The position numbers and the translations under genes were made by a program. A DNA stretch of 64,000 nt. Origin: Mesocentrotus franciscanus. Lineage: Eukaryota > Echinodermata > Echinoidea > Camarodonta > Strongylocentrotidae. Below are positions 35,510-48,500 of this stretch, one piece after another. The stretch lies in the NCBI GenBank assembly GCA_037976565.1, contig CP137679.1:11166651-11230650 (forward strand), given 5' to 3'. Under the pieces are notes generated by a model, which ran no database searches, was not told where the DNA came from, and saw only the letters and a program-made list of their open reading frames with translations. Numbering within the stretch: the stretch's first letter is position 1; every line of letters starts with the position of its first letter.

Positions 35510-38500
35510 GAATTTTTACATAGGGCTCATGCATACAGATTGTAAAAACAGGGTAGTAGACGAAGTGGTTGTAGACCTAACGGCAATAAACCATATTAAA
35601 TCATTCTCTTTATTTTATCGATCAGGCCGGAGGCCAGGAACTTGCCCACCTCAACCCGATGAGCAGGGCATGCTCACAGCAACACGCTGTTCTTACGTGT
35701 ATGGATTAACCTGGGACTACGCATGCGACAATCCAGGACAGGAAAACTACAAGTGCTGCCAATATGAAAACGACATCAGGATCTGTGTTCCTCCAATTCC
35801 AGGTAAGAAACACTTTAAAACATCAAGGAAATGGATCTGCCCCAAGATGTAAAATTAAATAGTCTCTCTTCTTTAAATTGGCAACAGGCATATTGACAGA
35901 TATTTGATTTATTTTATTGCTGCACTTAAAACAAGAAGGTGTGAACCTGGAAAGGGACTGTGCTGACAGAACTGTTGATGAAAATTTGAAAGTTGCAAAT
36001 TGGCGTCTCGGGAAACTGAGATTTTAACTGTTCAACTTGTTGCCACTATACAGATCAAAGTGCTTATTTGCCTTTTTCTTAAAAATTCACACAACATAAA
36101 AGTTGCTTTTTATTATTCTTAATTGCTAGTGTTAATCATCTGCGCAACTGAAAAAAATTGTATGATTTTTCTACCTTTTGCATTGTAACCCTCATTATCA
36201 CCCACAGCTATTGATGTGGAGCTCCGTGTGCAGGGACATAGCCAGGTACAGAGCGAGGACCAGGTCCGCCAGGCCATCCTGAAGACCCAGGACTTCATCC
36301 GCAAGGTTGACCTGTACCCCGCCCCGGAGCAGCTCCTCCGCACCACCCCCACCGCAGACACCATCAGATGGTGCGTCTCGAGCCGCTGTCAGATGACCAA
36401 GTGCCAGAGGATGGTCAATGAGTTCACCTACAGCCCCAACATGGTCCCGAGGAAGGAATGGAAGTGCACCCAGGCTACCTCCCAGGAACAGTGTATGTTC
36501 TGGTGAGTCCACGTTGTTGTCTTGAGTAGAGGTGTTGTAGTTGAGTTGCTTAAACACTTGATTGAAGATGCGATGGTAGTGGGACCCATCCCCACCATGG
36601 CACTTGTGTCCTTGAGCAAGTCATTTTATCTACCTTGCTCCTCTCCACCCAGGTGTTAAATGGGTACCCTGTAGGATGTGAAAGTAAGTGTAGTTTGCTC
36701 AGTGTGGTGACTGTTTTTACCAAAAGCACTGTATGCAGTATCAAAATTTAGGGAATTCAAATTGCCTATGGCATTGTAGTATTGAAAGGGTTATTCAAGT
36801 TTGATTTGATGTGGTATATACTAATTGATTTATTCTAAACTTTGTAGGATTGAGCAAGGATGGGCTGACATCATGACTACACGTGAGGGACAGGTCTACT
36901 CTGCCAATACCACCTTCAATCTGAAGCCTATCGCTTACGAGACCACCATCACTGATCAACAACCAGAGGTTAGTGGGATCAGGGGCATATCCAGGAGTTT
37001 GTGGGGGGCTGAAACAGTTCCAAAATAAATCTGATATGCATGTAAAGAAGGTCTATCACAATTTTTTTTTTTTGCGCAAATTAACTACTGGAATTTCAGA
37101 CAAGCAAAACAAAAAGTTATCACATATTGCTCATCTATGCCTTTTTAGATTGAAAATTTAAAAAAGAAGGGGGGATGTGGGCAGTGATTTTAACACTTGT
37201 TTGTGTATACCAATTGGTTTTAAAAGGCTGTGCATGGGCTAGTTTTGCCCCCTCCTAAATCTGACCGTGAGTTGCATATCCAGTTATTGTGTGTTACCAG
37301 TTGCCAATTGTTTTGTTACACTTCAGTTAGATTGGAATGAAATCCAGTATCGGGTTTGAATATAAAGTAAATTATGAGACTGACTTTCTGTCTTTTCCTC
37401 ACTCTATCAATTGCTTATAGATCCAGATGCTGAAGCATTACCAGAATGTGACCTTTGCCCTCAAGTCATCTCGCCTCGTCAACCCCAACACTTTCGCTGA
37501 GCTCCATGACAAGACTACGTGCCACGCCGGTATCGACATGCCAGCCAGCTTTGCCGACCCTGTCTGCAATCTCATCAAAGAGGGCGTCATTCCCGTCACC
37601 GGAAACTACGTCGAGAGCTTTTCTGACTTTGTCCAGGAGAGCTGTGTACCAGGTGAGATTGATGTTGGATTAGGATTAGGATTAAGGTGTATTCTCTTTA
37701 ATATCAAAAGCATAATTCTAAATGGCTGTGTTTAAGTCATGCATATTTTTTATCCATACGTACTCTATGCATAAAAATTTACCTTTAATAACCTTGATGA
37801 CTTTGGCCAAATGATTATTGTCTATGTTTCTGTAGATATTCAAGAATGTATTCCTGATACTGAATTCAAAGGAAGGTCTAGCAAATATTTATACATCCGT
37901 CCCTCGGATAGGACATTAAATGGAGGCCCCGTGTCACCACCTTTGCACGTTAGGAACCCACTGCATTATTCGTATAAGAGTAGGGGGAAACCCCAATGTA
38001 GTGGTCCACCTGCTCACCCCCAATTCGTAATACCGGGAGGAGAGACCCGAGGATTACAGTAGTTCAGTTCGCCTTGCGCCTCCCAGGCACAGGTGATGCC
38101 AATATTTTACCTGTATAGAGCATGAGAATGTCAAATAAAGTGGATTATCTGATTGTGGTGGAACCATTTGGAAGTTGGAAAGGGTCCAGAGCAAAATTCC
38201 AAGAACGTTTCAAGAACAAAAGAAATAGATAATCTTTAAACTCATAAGAATACCAACATGGTATTGAATACAGTTCTTTGAAAATAAATCTTTCTTTTCT
38301 AAAGGTGTCCTGAACAAGACCTACAACAAGAATGGCACCTACCCTCTCAGCCTTGTCACACTATGTGAGGATCAGCAGTACGAGTACTCCGGCATCAAGG
38401 GCGCCCTCAGGTGCCTTGATTCTGGCAAGGGACAGGTCACCTTCGTCGACCAAAAGGTCATCAAGGAGATCATGAGGATCTGAATTGTGAGTATTTCATA

Positions 38501-39488
38501 AGTTCCATGGTTTTTGATCGTTTCTTCCATATTTTCAGGAGGAGGCCATGATTCTATTTTATTTTTGTGACCGCAAAAGGAAGCTCCAGCAAGGAATTGC
38601 ATTCTGTCAATGATTTCATAGCTTTCTAGGTATACACACTTTAAAACGAACTAAAATTCAGATAGGACCCACATAGGCCTTACTGCCACTGAAGATCAAC
38701 TGTTCAGGCTGAAGTGAGTTTAACAGCGATAGAAGAACTAAAAGAATGAATGAAGGACCTGACATTGTTGCTTTTCCAAAGCTGTCCTTCAAGCATATCA
38801 GCTGCCGAGAGCCAAACGGTGTAACCTCTGGACCAAACTTTGGTGTGTAGTCCCATACATCTACTTCTGTGTACAAGACGTGCATGAAATCTTCAGCAAG
38901 ATTTAGTCAATGTCTTTCCTTTTTGACCATTCCAAAACGTCCCACTACTCATGGTTCCTATGTGCTACGTAACCAACCTTTCCCACTTGCTTCCGGACAG
39001 TTTATTTCATAATGTTTTTGCATTATCATGGAGTTCTCGACTTTATCTTGAATCTTTTCTGACTTTCAGTGAGGGACAACTACCAGGTTGTTTGCCGTGA
39101 CGAGAGCAGGCTTCTCGACGAGGAAATCTTCACTGATAGCACATGTCACATTGGCCACACCGCTCGCCCCACCATCTTCATCAACAAGAACAACACCCAA
39201 CAGAAGGAGAGGGATATGAAGACCCTTGTCGAAAAGATGATGGAGGTATTTAAAAAGGATGGGGGGGAGGAAACTTTGTAGTCGATTCCTTTGACTCGAA
39301 TTCTGTAGAATTGTTAACATATGAAGTGATAGATGAAACATATACTAATTCTTGACAAAGATAAATTCAAATAGCATCCATAACCACCTCTCTGAGCAAA
39401 GCAGATAGTAAGGCAAACTTGTCTATCGCTCTATTTCTCTCTCTATCTCTCTCTCTATCTCTCTATCTCTCTCTCTATCTCTATCTCC

Positions 39489-39519
<31 letters not shown>

Positions 39520-42500
39520 CATGGCAAAGATCTATACTGTTTAACCCCTTTTAGGGGTGTTGGGTAATACTGTAAAGAAAGACTGAAGAAATGAAGAAAG
39601 TGAGTTGACCCCTCTCTCAATTTTCCATCCCCAGCTTTATGGCAACACTGACCCCACCGTCCAGTTCAACATCTTCGACTCGTCCGTCTACGATTGTGGC
39701 AAGTGCCAGATGACCGGTAAGCCGCTCAACAAGAACCTGATGTTCCTAGAAGAGTCCAACACTATGAAGATCGTTGACGACAGCAAGGTCTATGCAGGCG
39801 AAGTCTATGCTGCCTACAACATCTGCTCCAAACTGGTGCCCAAGCCCCGCGCCAAGATCTGCGTCACCAACGTTACCGAATACGAAGCCTGCCGCCGCTT
39901 CAAGGGCATTGCTGAGAACATCCCAGAGGTAAAGCTTGAACTTGGCAGAGATAAAATAGAGAAGGTACCCTAGGTAAAGCTTAAACTTGGCAGGCACCAT
40001 AAAGAAGAAAACTCAATAACTTAGTAGGCACCATCAAGAAGGTTCCTATGGTACAGCTTGTACTTTTAAATAGGCACCATAGGAAAAGTACAGGCACCTC
40101 ACCTCAATCTTGAACTTGGAAGGTACCACAAAGATGGTACCTCAATAACTTAGTAGGCACCATTGAAGAGGTGCCTTAGGTAAAGCTTGAACTCAGTAGG
40201 CACCAAAGAGAATGTTGCAAAGGTAACAGTTGAACTTGGCAGGCACCGTTGAGAAGGTACCTTAGCTTGCACTTGATACCTTTGGTTGAGCTTGTACTTG
40301 ATAGGCACCACAAGAAATTCAATTCTACTCCTGCCAATTGCAAATCTATATTTAGATTTTCTTGCATGTTCTTAAACCCAAGGGTTTTTTGGTGGTCACT
40401 TTTAGTGAATTATTCGAAATGCATATGGTATGAAGCATTGATAATAATATTTTTGTAAGACTACAATCATATCATCTGTTTGGACCCAGAAGGGCGGTAA
40501 CTCTGTGAAAAGTGATATGAGTTAATGCCCTTCTGACTCGTAATATATGTTGCAAACCTGGCCTCAGATTTATGATAATTTATTTATGATAATGTTAAGT
40601 CCCCTTCTCCATTTTGATCTACAGGTCAAGAAGGTTGCCTGGGGCTGTGTCCTGGCCAACTCCAGCTTAGAATGTATGCAAGCCGTCCACAACAACACCG
40701 CTGATCTCTTCAAGGCCAACCCAATGGAGACCTTCATCGCTGGCAAGGAGTTCCTGCTCGACCCTCTCATGTCCGTCCACCGCAATGTAAGTGCTCGCTG
40801 ATCCAACATTTGCTCCAGGTTTCGTTTGCCCTAGCGTTTATTTTGTGACAGAGAGTTTCTTCTAGCTTGTCATTTTGTCATATATGTTAATTTTTGTATG
40901 CGACATTTGTTTTAGCAATATTTGATCAAATTTCTATTTTCTCCATGTTAGTGAGTTGGGACATGTGTTGCATTTTGATTGTATGTTAGATTTAGGGTAA
41001 GGTTTAAGAAGTGGTAAAGCATTTAATCAGTTTAGTCCAGTATGAAAGTTCAGACCTCCCATCAGAAACATCAGCCACAGTAATAACTGTTGGTATTTTT
41101 ATGTTAATCCTTCAAACTCTGTAAATTACTTGAAAGTTCTGTCTGTAATGTTATATTTTTCTCCTTCCGTTTCTTGGTATTCCCAGGACAGCGTTACCAT
41201 GAACCATACCTACACCAGGACCCTGGCAGTCATCAAGAGGTCTTCCCTTGCCCAATTCCCTGACCTTCTCAACGTTCCTGTAGGACAACCCAAGTACATC
41301 AAAGACCTCTGGAAGCTCAAGATCTGCTCTGCTGGTCTTAAGAATGTAAGTTTATAGGAGAAAAGACCAAAGGAGGGCATCCAATTGTAGTAACTGTCTA
41401 TTGGAGAGCCCTGTCATATAATGAGTTGCATTTTATGTTAATCCGTCACAACCCAACTTTAGTTGAATATCAACTGCAGGAAATGGGTGATAGTAACTTT
41501 GAGAAGCTCAAAATCTGCTGTTCAAATCGATATCTTAATCATTTTGACTGCCACAGGCAGTTTTTACCACCCATGTGGAGATGTCGCCTTGAATATATTT
41601 AGACCAAGGAAAGCATGCCTTTGTCTGTCTCTTATATATTTTTTGCTGCTTGCATAAAAATATTCATATAACAAAGGTTGGATTTTTTGCTTTAAAGTAA
41701 AGATCAATCATTCATATTCATTTATGCTCATTACATTTTCAATTTTCAGTTCTCAGCCTTCCACAGCCCCATCGGTTATCTCCTCGCCAATGGCACCATC
41801 CCACGTATCGGATCAGTCTTTGAGTCTGTCAACAGGTACTTCCAGGCCACATGCATCCCAGGTAAACACAAACATCAGTTTGCTCCTTCATATCTCATTG
41901 AATCGTTAATATATCATCATATCTCACTATCAAATAAATATATTTGTCTTCTTGTAAAAGCTGCTAAATAACTTGATCAATAGCTAAATTTGTAACATGT
42001 ATCTAATTTCCTTTTGTGTGATTATAGTTACAAAGAATTGTTTTATATTGTAATGTTTGTATCATGTGAAATATGGAAAACAATAAACTGAATTGTTAAT
42101 ACAGTATAAAGCAGAAAGAACTCTGCATTCCAGTGGAAAGTCTTTATCTTATGTCCCACAAACTATGACAAAATCTTATGAGGGAAAGGTCATTTTCATA
42201 AGCAGCCAAACATAGTTTGTACTTTTTATTCAATATCTTCCTTTCACTTTACTGTACGTTTCATACATGTATGATGATGCTGGAAAATTGGCATGTTCAG
42301 CCTCAAGTAAACTTGGTTCTCTTTGGCAGAAATCGAACCCGAGACCTGGCGCTTGGACTCCGATCTTCTCCTCGGTCGCGAGATGAACTGGGGATTCTCC
42401 TCACTCAACATGTTCAACTTTACTGGCCAGGAGTGGCTCCTGTGGAACACACCGGCCACATGGAACTTCCTCACCTACAACAGGAAGGTCTCTAGCGGGT

Positions 42501-45500
42501 AAGATGGAGATGTTGGCAGTAGAGAGAGGGAGAGAGAGAGAGAGAGAGAGAAAAAGATAGCTAGAGGGAGGGCAAGAAATTCAGGAGAGGGGGGCATGGA
42601 GGGGACAGAAACACAGAGAGAGAGGGACAGAGGGGTGGGGGCAAGAAATTCAGGAGAGGGGGCATGGAGGGGACAAAAAGAGAGAGAGAGAGGGACAGAG
42701 GGGGTGGGGGGACTTGAAAAAAGGAAGGAAGACAAAAGTAGACAAGAAAATTGAAAGATAGCAAAACAGACATAATTGAGACTGGAAGGCAAACAGAGAA
42801 TAAAATCTTAGAAGGAAATTTAGAGAGAGAGAGAGACAGAGAGAGAAAGAGCTTTCAGCAATACTACTCATCACTTTAAACCAATTAAACTTACCGTATC
42901 AATATCTATCAATCCTGAATCTAGTCTGGACATCAAGAAGCTCATGGAACTGAAGAAGCAGAACCTCACCTCCCATGTCTTCAACCATAACCTCTCCATC
43001 CCCATGAATGTTGAATTGCTCGATGACCTCGTAGGCGTTGAGGGAATTTCTGACCTTGTCAAGGGCCTCCAGGACACCACGGGACCCAAAGGCAGGAAAA
43101 AGATGAACATGCTGCGTGACCGGTAAGATATTCAATAGACCATTTTCATAATGTAATCAAATTTAATGCACAAATCTTTGTTAAGTGCCATGTTACCAAA
43201 TTTGTCATTCACCTGTTATGAATAATTGTATTTCAATAGTCAGAATGCGAATTGCATATAATGATTGTTGCTAGGTAGGACAAACATTTTGGCTTGTCTT
43301 ACGGAACAACTCGTAATGTATGCAATTCGTAACAGGTGAATCAAATAATTTGTAAAGAGGTACTGAACAAAGATTTGTGCATTAAATTTGATTACATTAC
43401 ACAAACATTACGGAGGAGATTGGTGTTGGACCTTTAGTTTAGTCTTGAGTGCAGTGGATTCTTTAATCACGATTGTTTTGCAATCTTAATTCTTAACTTA
43501 AATGAGCCGTTGGAGAATTTGTGAAGTACAATACATGCATGATATTTATATTATGTTGTCTGACATTTGCTCACCAAGTTATTTTGTTAGGGTATTGAGA
43601 TAGAGGTATGATTGGATTTAGTTTAGGATTAGGGCTACTGTTAGGTAGAGTGAAAGGGTTAGGGTTATGTTGCTACTAGATTAAATTGAAACATGATGCA
43701 ATCTTCTTTTTTTAATCCCTTACCAATGTATCACATTATATTTTTGTTTGAATTTATTATTGTTTTTGTTCAGGAATAACTAAACAAAATCTTTCACTGA
43801 ATGAAAAAAAAAGATGTGCGATTGTAGATACACTTTTGCTTTGGCTTATCACATCGTTCTTTCTTTTTCTATTTATTTCTTTCTTTACTAGTCTGAGCAA
43901 TTCCTTCCCCAACTTCAAGCAGTCCGCACACTGTCAGATAAGGTTGATATCATCAACAAGATGAAAGATGCTCGTCAGAGTAGGATGCAGAAGCAAGATC
44001 ATCCATTTGGAAAAGACATCCAGGAGTACGTATTTTTTTTGGTGATAAATGTTCCTTCCCCATGTTTTTTAGTTTCAGTCTATCTATCCCTCCCCCAATA
44101 TAATAATAATAATATTGGATATTTTTATAGCGCACCTATCCACCATGCAAGGTGCTCAAGGCATTCCAATATTCCTTCCTACCAGTACCCATTTAGCACC
44201 TGGGTGGAGAGTGGCAAATGTAGATTCATGTCTTGCCAAAGGACAGTAGTGCTGCGGTGGGACTCGAATCGTGAACCATGTGATCCACAGTCCAACAACG
44301 TATCCACTAGACCACGAAACCCCTACATATAATGTAGTATTCCTTCCAAATAGTTCTGATATCAAAAATGTTTTTCAGAAGTATTCCTCAAGGCTATATA
44401 GGTGTAGTTTATTGAAATCATTGAACTTCAGTTCTTTTAAGACCTGGATCTCTTCCACCAAGAAATCAATAAGAGTCCTTTCAAGGACTCATCAACATTT
44501 TTGTCACCATGAAATCTATACATTATCTTCTCACCACAAAAACCTATAAAGACCACCTAAACTGAAAGTCTTTTTTTCTGCCAATTTTTCAGAACATTCC
44601 AGGATCATCTGATGGTGGATGTCTTCAGCAAGCTTCTGGAGCTCCGTAGCGACAAGATCAGCACCCTCGAGGAGATCATCTCTCATGTCAAGACCATCCC
44701 ATACCTCACCGACTTCAAGGATGTAGAGATCACCACTGTCCTTAAACACCCTGCTATCATGGTAAGAAGATGACAATGCAACGATTGCTTCGGGAGACAT
44801 TTTCTCTAGGCTTTATCTCATCTAAAATATAGAATTTAGAAATTTGACTTTTCTATGTGTATTTCCAGTAGTAAAGCTTGTTTTGACAACCATGAATAGG
44901 ATACATGTGGGACCTATACAAAGATGTCTGATTGTTGGAACAGACGATGAAATGTACATTTTACCCCAAATAGATTAAAGCATATGAAAGCAGTAGTGGT
45001 TTCTTGCATAAAAGTCATGAAAACACATTTCTAACTGATATTTTTACTCTCTCCCTCTTCATCTCTCTTCCCTTACATGGTTGCTCTCTTCGTTGCATAC
45101 CAAATGACAGAGCTACGTCGAGATCTACTTCCCACGTCTCTCCCAGACCTTCGTCGAGCCCTTCGATAACGTGGAGCTCCGTGAGCGCGAATTCAACCCC
45201 TACACCAACCCTCTCTGGCTTTCTCCCAAGATCCATACCTACCTTGAAATGGTCAAGGTGAGATAAAATCCTCATGTTAATTAATCAGCTTTGTATTTAA
45301 ATTGGCAACATGGATAGTTTTCATTAACATTCTTAAAACAAACTAGTAGCTAAAATTAAAGTGCTGGAAGCTGTATGAAACAATACTTCAAGAATGTAAA
45401 TAATAAATTTCAGTTCAATTACATGGTGCCAATAAGAAGATTTGGAATATCATATTTTATTTACTAACACTCTCTTAACCAACCTAAATTCTATACTGGA

Positions 45501-48500
45501 AGAATCTTTATGGTACCGTAAGCTTTAAAAGTGTCCCGTAACTTCTTATTCTAAACTGGGATGAAATACGATGAAGTACTCTGCCTGTTAAAAAAGAGAT
45601 CATTCTAAAAGCCATTTCAAATTATCACATTACAAAAATACTTTAGGATATCATGATTTTTTTTTATGGCACCCAATAGAATCACCAGATTGAGATCACC
45701 AAGACTTGCAACTCCAACCTCCCACTCAAGTTCAAGGGCTATGAGGGCAGCCTTCGATGCCTCAAGAGCGGCGTTGCCGACATGGCCTTCTTTGACGAGC
45801 AGACCCTCCGTGACCAGGATCTCCTCTCCAGGGTGGGCTTCACCTACAATGACCTCCGCCTCCTCTGCCCCAACGGCCAAGTGGTCGAGATCGACGTCAA
45901 CATGGACATTGCCAAGGTCTGCAACTTTGGCGAGGTGATGAACCCTGTCCTGGTGACTGCCTACAACACCTCAGGTCAGTCCAGGGCTCAATCTTTTTTG
46001 GGGTAGACTTGAAGGTTGTCGGTGCAGTTCCTTGATGAATAGAAGCTTTCTTTCAAAAGTTTTTTGGGAATTTGTCAGTCTCACAACAAAGTGAGATCCC
46101 ACCTCCCCTACCACTCACATTTCAGCTACAGAGAACCAAAACAAAAAAATAAACCTGGCAAATAACTCTTAATCTGGGTATTATACCCATATTGTTTATG
46201 TGCATATATCATGAAGGCAATACTATCCTCTGGCAAGACATTGATCTACTTTTGCCACTCTCTACCCAGATGAAGTACATTCATAATCAGTATGAAAAAA
46301 TGTATTGAATGCTTGAGTGTCATACAGAAGCTAGGCTTAAGCTGGGGTGATAACAGTATTGAAAGCTTTGTGTCTTCAGGAAAAGTGCTGTATGAAAAAT
46401 ACAAATACAGTCAAACCTTTCTATAAAGGTCACCCAAGGGAGACAGAAAAAGTGGCCACTGTAGCTAGGCAGGTGGCCCTTCTAGACAGGTTCTACAACA
46501 TATATTTCTTTCTTGAGGGAGACAAAATACATGGCTGCTATACACAGGTGGCCTTAATTAAGACGGGTTTGACTATATCATCATTATCTTTATTATTACT
46601 TTTGTTGATGTTGTTTTTATTGTTGTTAACAGGAAGCTGGCGCTGGAACATCACCAAGGCCTTGATGATTGCCCACCAGTCTGTGGCCCTCCCAGCCCTC
46701 TTTGGAGAAGGCACTGTCATGGGCAAGGACTTTGACATGCTCCTCCCCATTGCCCCTCTGAACCAATCCTACCAGCCATTCCTCGGACCCAAGCCACTCC
46801 GCTCCATGGAGGCCGTCGTCAAGGCTTCATCATGTAAGGACTTGGTCCTATTCTTGGTCTAAGATTTAATCTCTATCAATTAGTCATACTGGTCATTAAA
46901 TCTTTGAAAAATGGACCTGCTCCACAGAAGGACCTGTTCCTACTCTTGGTCTTTGATAAAACTGATTTATACAGTCACCCTTTTCATGGAGGACCTAGTC
47001 CTATTCTTGGTCTGAGATTAAACCTGAGTACAATCAGTCTTATATATCTGATATTTTTATATAAAGACCCAGCACTTATTGTTATTTATACAGCATTTAA
47101 AAAATATAAATGATCTTGTAAACCATTCCAAGGTGTAGTTCTTGTTGTCTAAGATCAGAAATATAAAAAGAAGTTCTGGGTTGGGCTTGCACTAGAAGTC
47201 ATTCATAACTTTACTTTCTAAAAGCCTTCTAAAGCTTGACCAAAGAATTCTGTCATCTTTTCATTAGATGACTGGTTCAAGGATCAGACCGGCATCTGCT
47301 ACGGAGAGACCTACACCAACATCGTCAAGCAGCGCAACGAAACCTGCCAGGCCATCGTGAAGGACGTGACCTGCGTTGGCACACCAAGGGTGAAGAAGAT
47401 CAGTGTCGGTCGCTTCGGAGCCAAGCAGTACAAGATGATCAAGATGTGCAGGTAGGTAGTTCCAACATGAGTAGAGTTTGTGAGGTAATCGTTGTGAATA
47501 TCCCACTGCTGTCACCAGATTAGGGTATTACACAGAATGTGCAGGTTTGAGATGACAACAGGCCATAAGCTTCATGCTGTATACCACATCTCTTTGGTTA
47601 TCTCACCATTGACACTGGACTAATGTCCACTTAAGTGGAAGGGTCCTTAAACAGTTGTTAGGTTCACAATGTAATCTTTGTGAGTATCCCACCGCTGTCA
47701 CCAAATTAGGGTATGATTGCTCAGGATGTGCGGTTGTCAGGGTTCAACAGGGGTTAGAGTTCATAACAAATTCAGATACTTCCTTGGTTATCCCAGCACT
47801 GCTGGCACTCGATTTGGAATTACCCAACTTACGACCTCTAAAGGGATAAGAGGGGGTAGGAGTGAAAGTTAGTGTGTTATTATCAGAATTTAAAGTCTTG
47901 ACTTTATTTCAGTTGACACAATACTAATCTCTTTTTTGTGTGCAAAGCTTGCCATAAGGATCTAGCACTCATGTAGACTCATGTTTCAACTTTAATTTTC
48001 TTATGAGCCTTGGAACAGAAGTTCATGATAGATAGCGCCATACTAATGCCTATTATTGTTATTGTAGATGACATATCTTTATGTACAATGCTAAAAAAAG
48101 TTCGACATATTTCTTGCTTATATAATCTGGTGATAGAGATCAATTTTTGAAAGCTAAAGAATAGAGAGGTCTTCTAAATTTGCATCAAATATACCTTCTC
48201 TTTTGTAGCCGTCCAAGCAAGTTTGTGCGCAAGATGGCCGACTTCCAGTGTGACAATGGCTTCGGCTACCTCAAACCAGTCATCACTGCTGTCGCCTGCG
48301 AGTGCATGCCATGTGAGGAGATGATCGAATACAATACGTCCTTCACCGAGGACCACATGTGGTCTGACGTCTCCAACAAATACATGCTAACAGGAGAGCA
48401 GGACATCTACAGTCAAATCCCTATCTGGGGTAGGTGTACCATCTTATCATGTCCCTCTATGAAATTTTCGGCACCTTTTTCCTATCAAATATACTCAGAA

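Noticed and set aside
42475..42874. Pro/Ser/Leu-rich frames on the minus strand in MYP intron 12
   Set aside because: Reverse translation of (GA)n low-complexity DNA.
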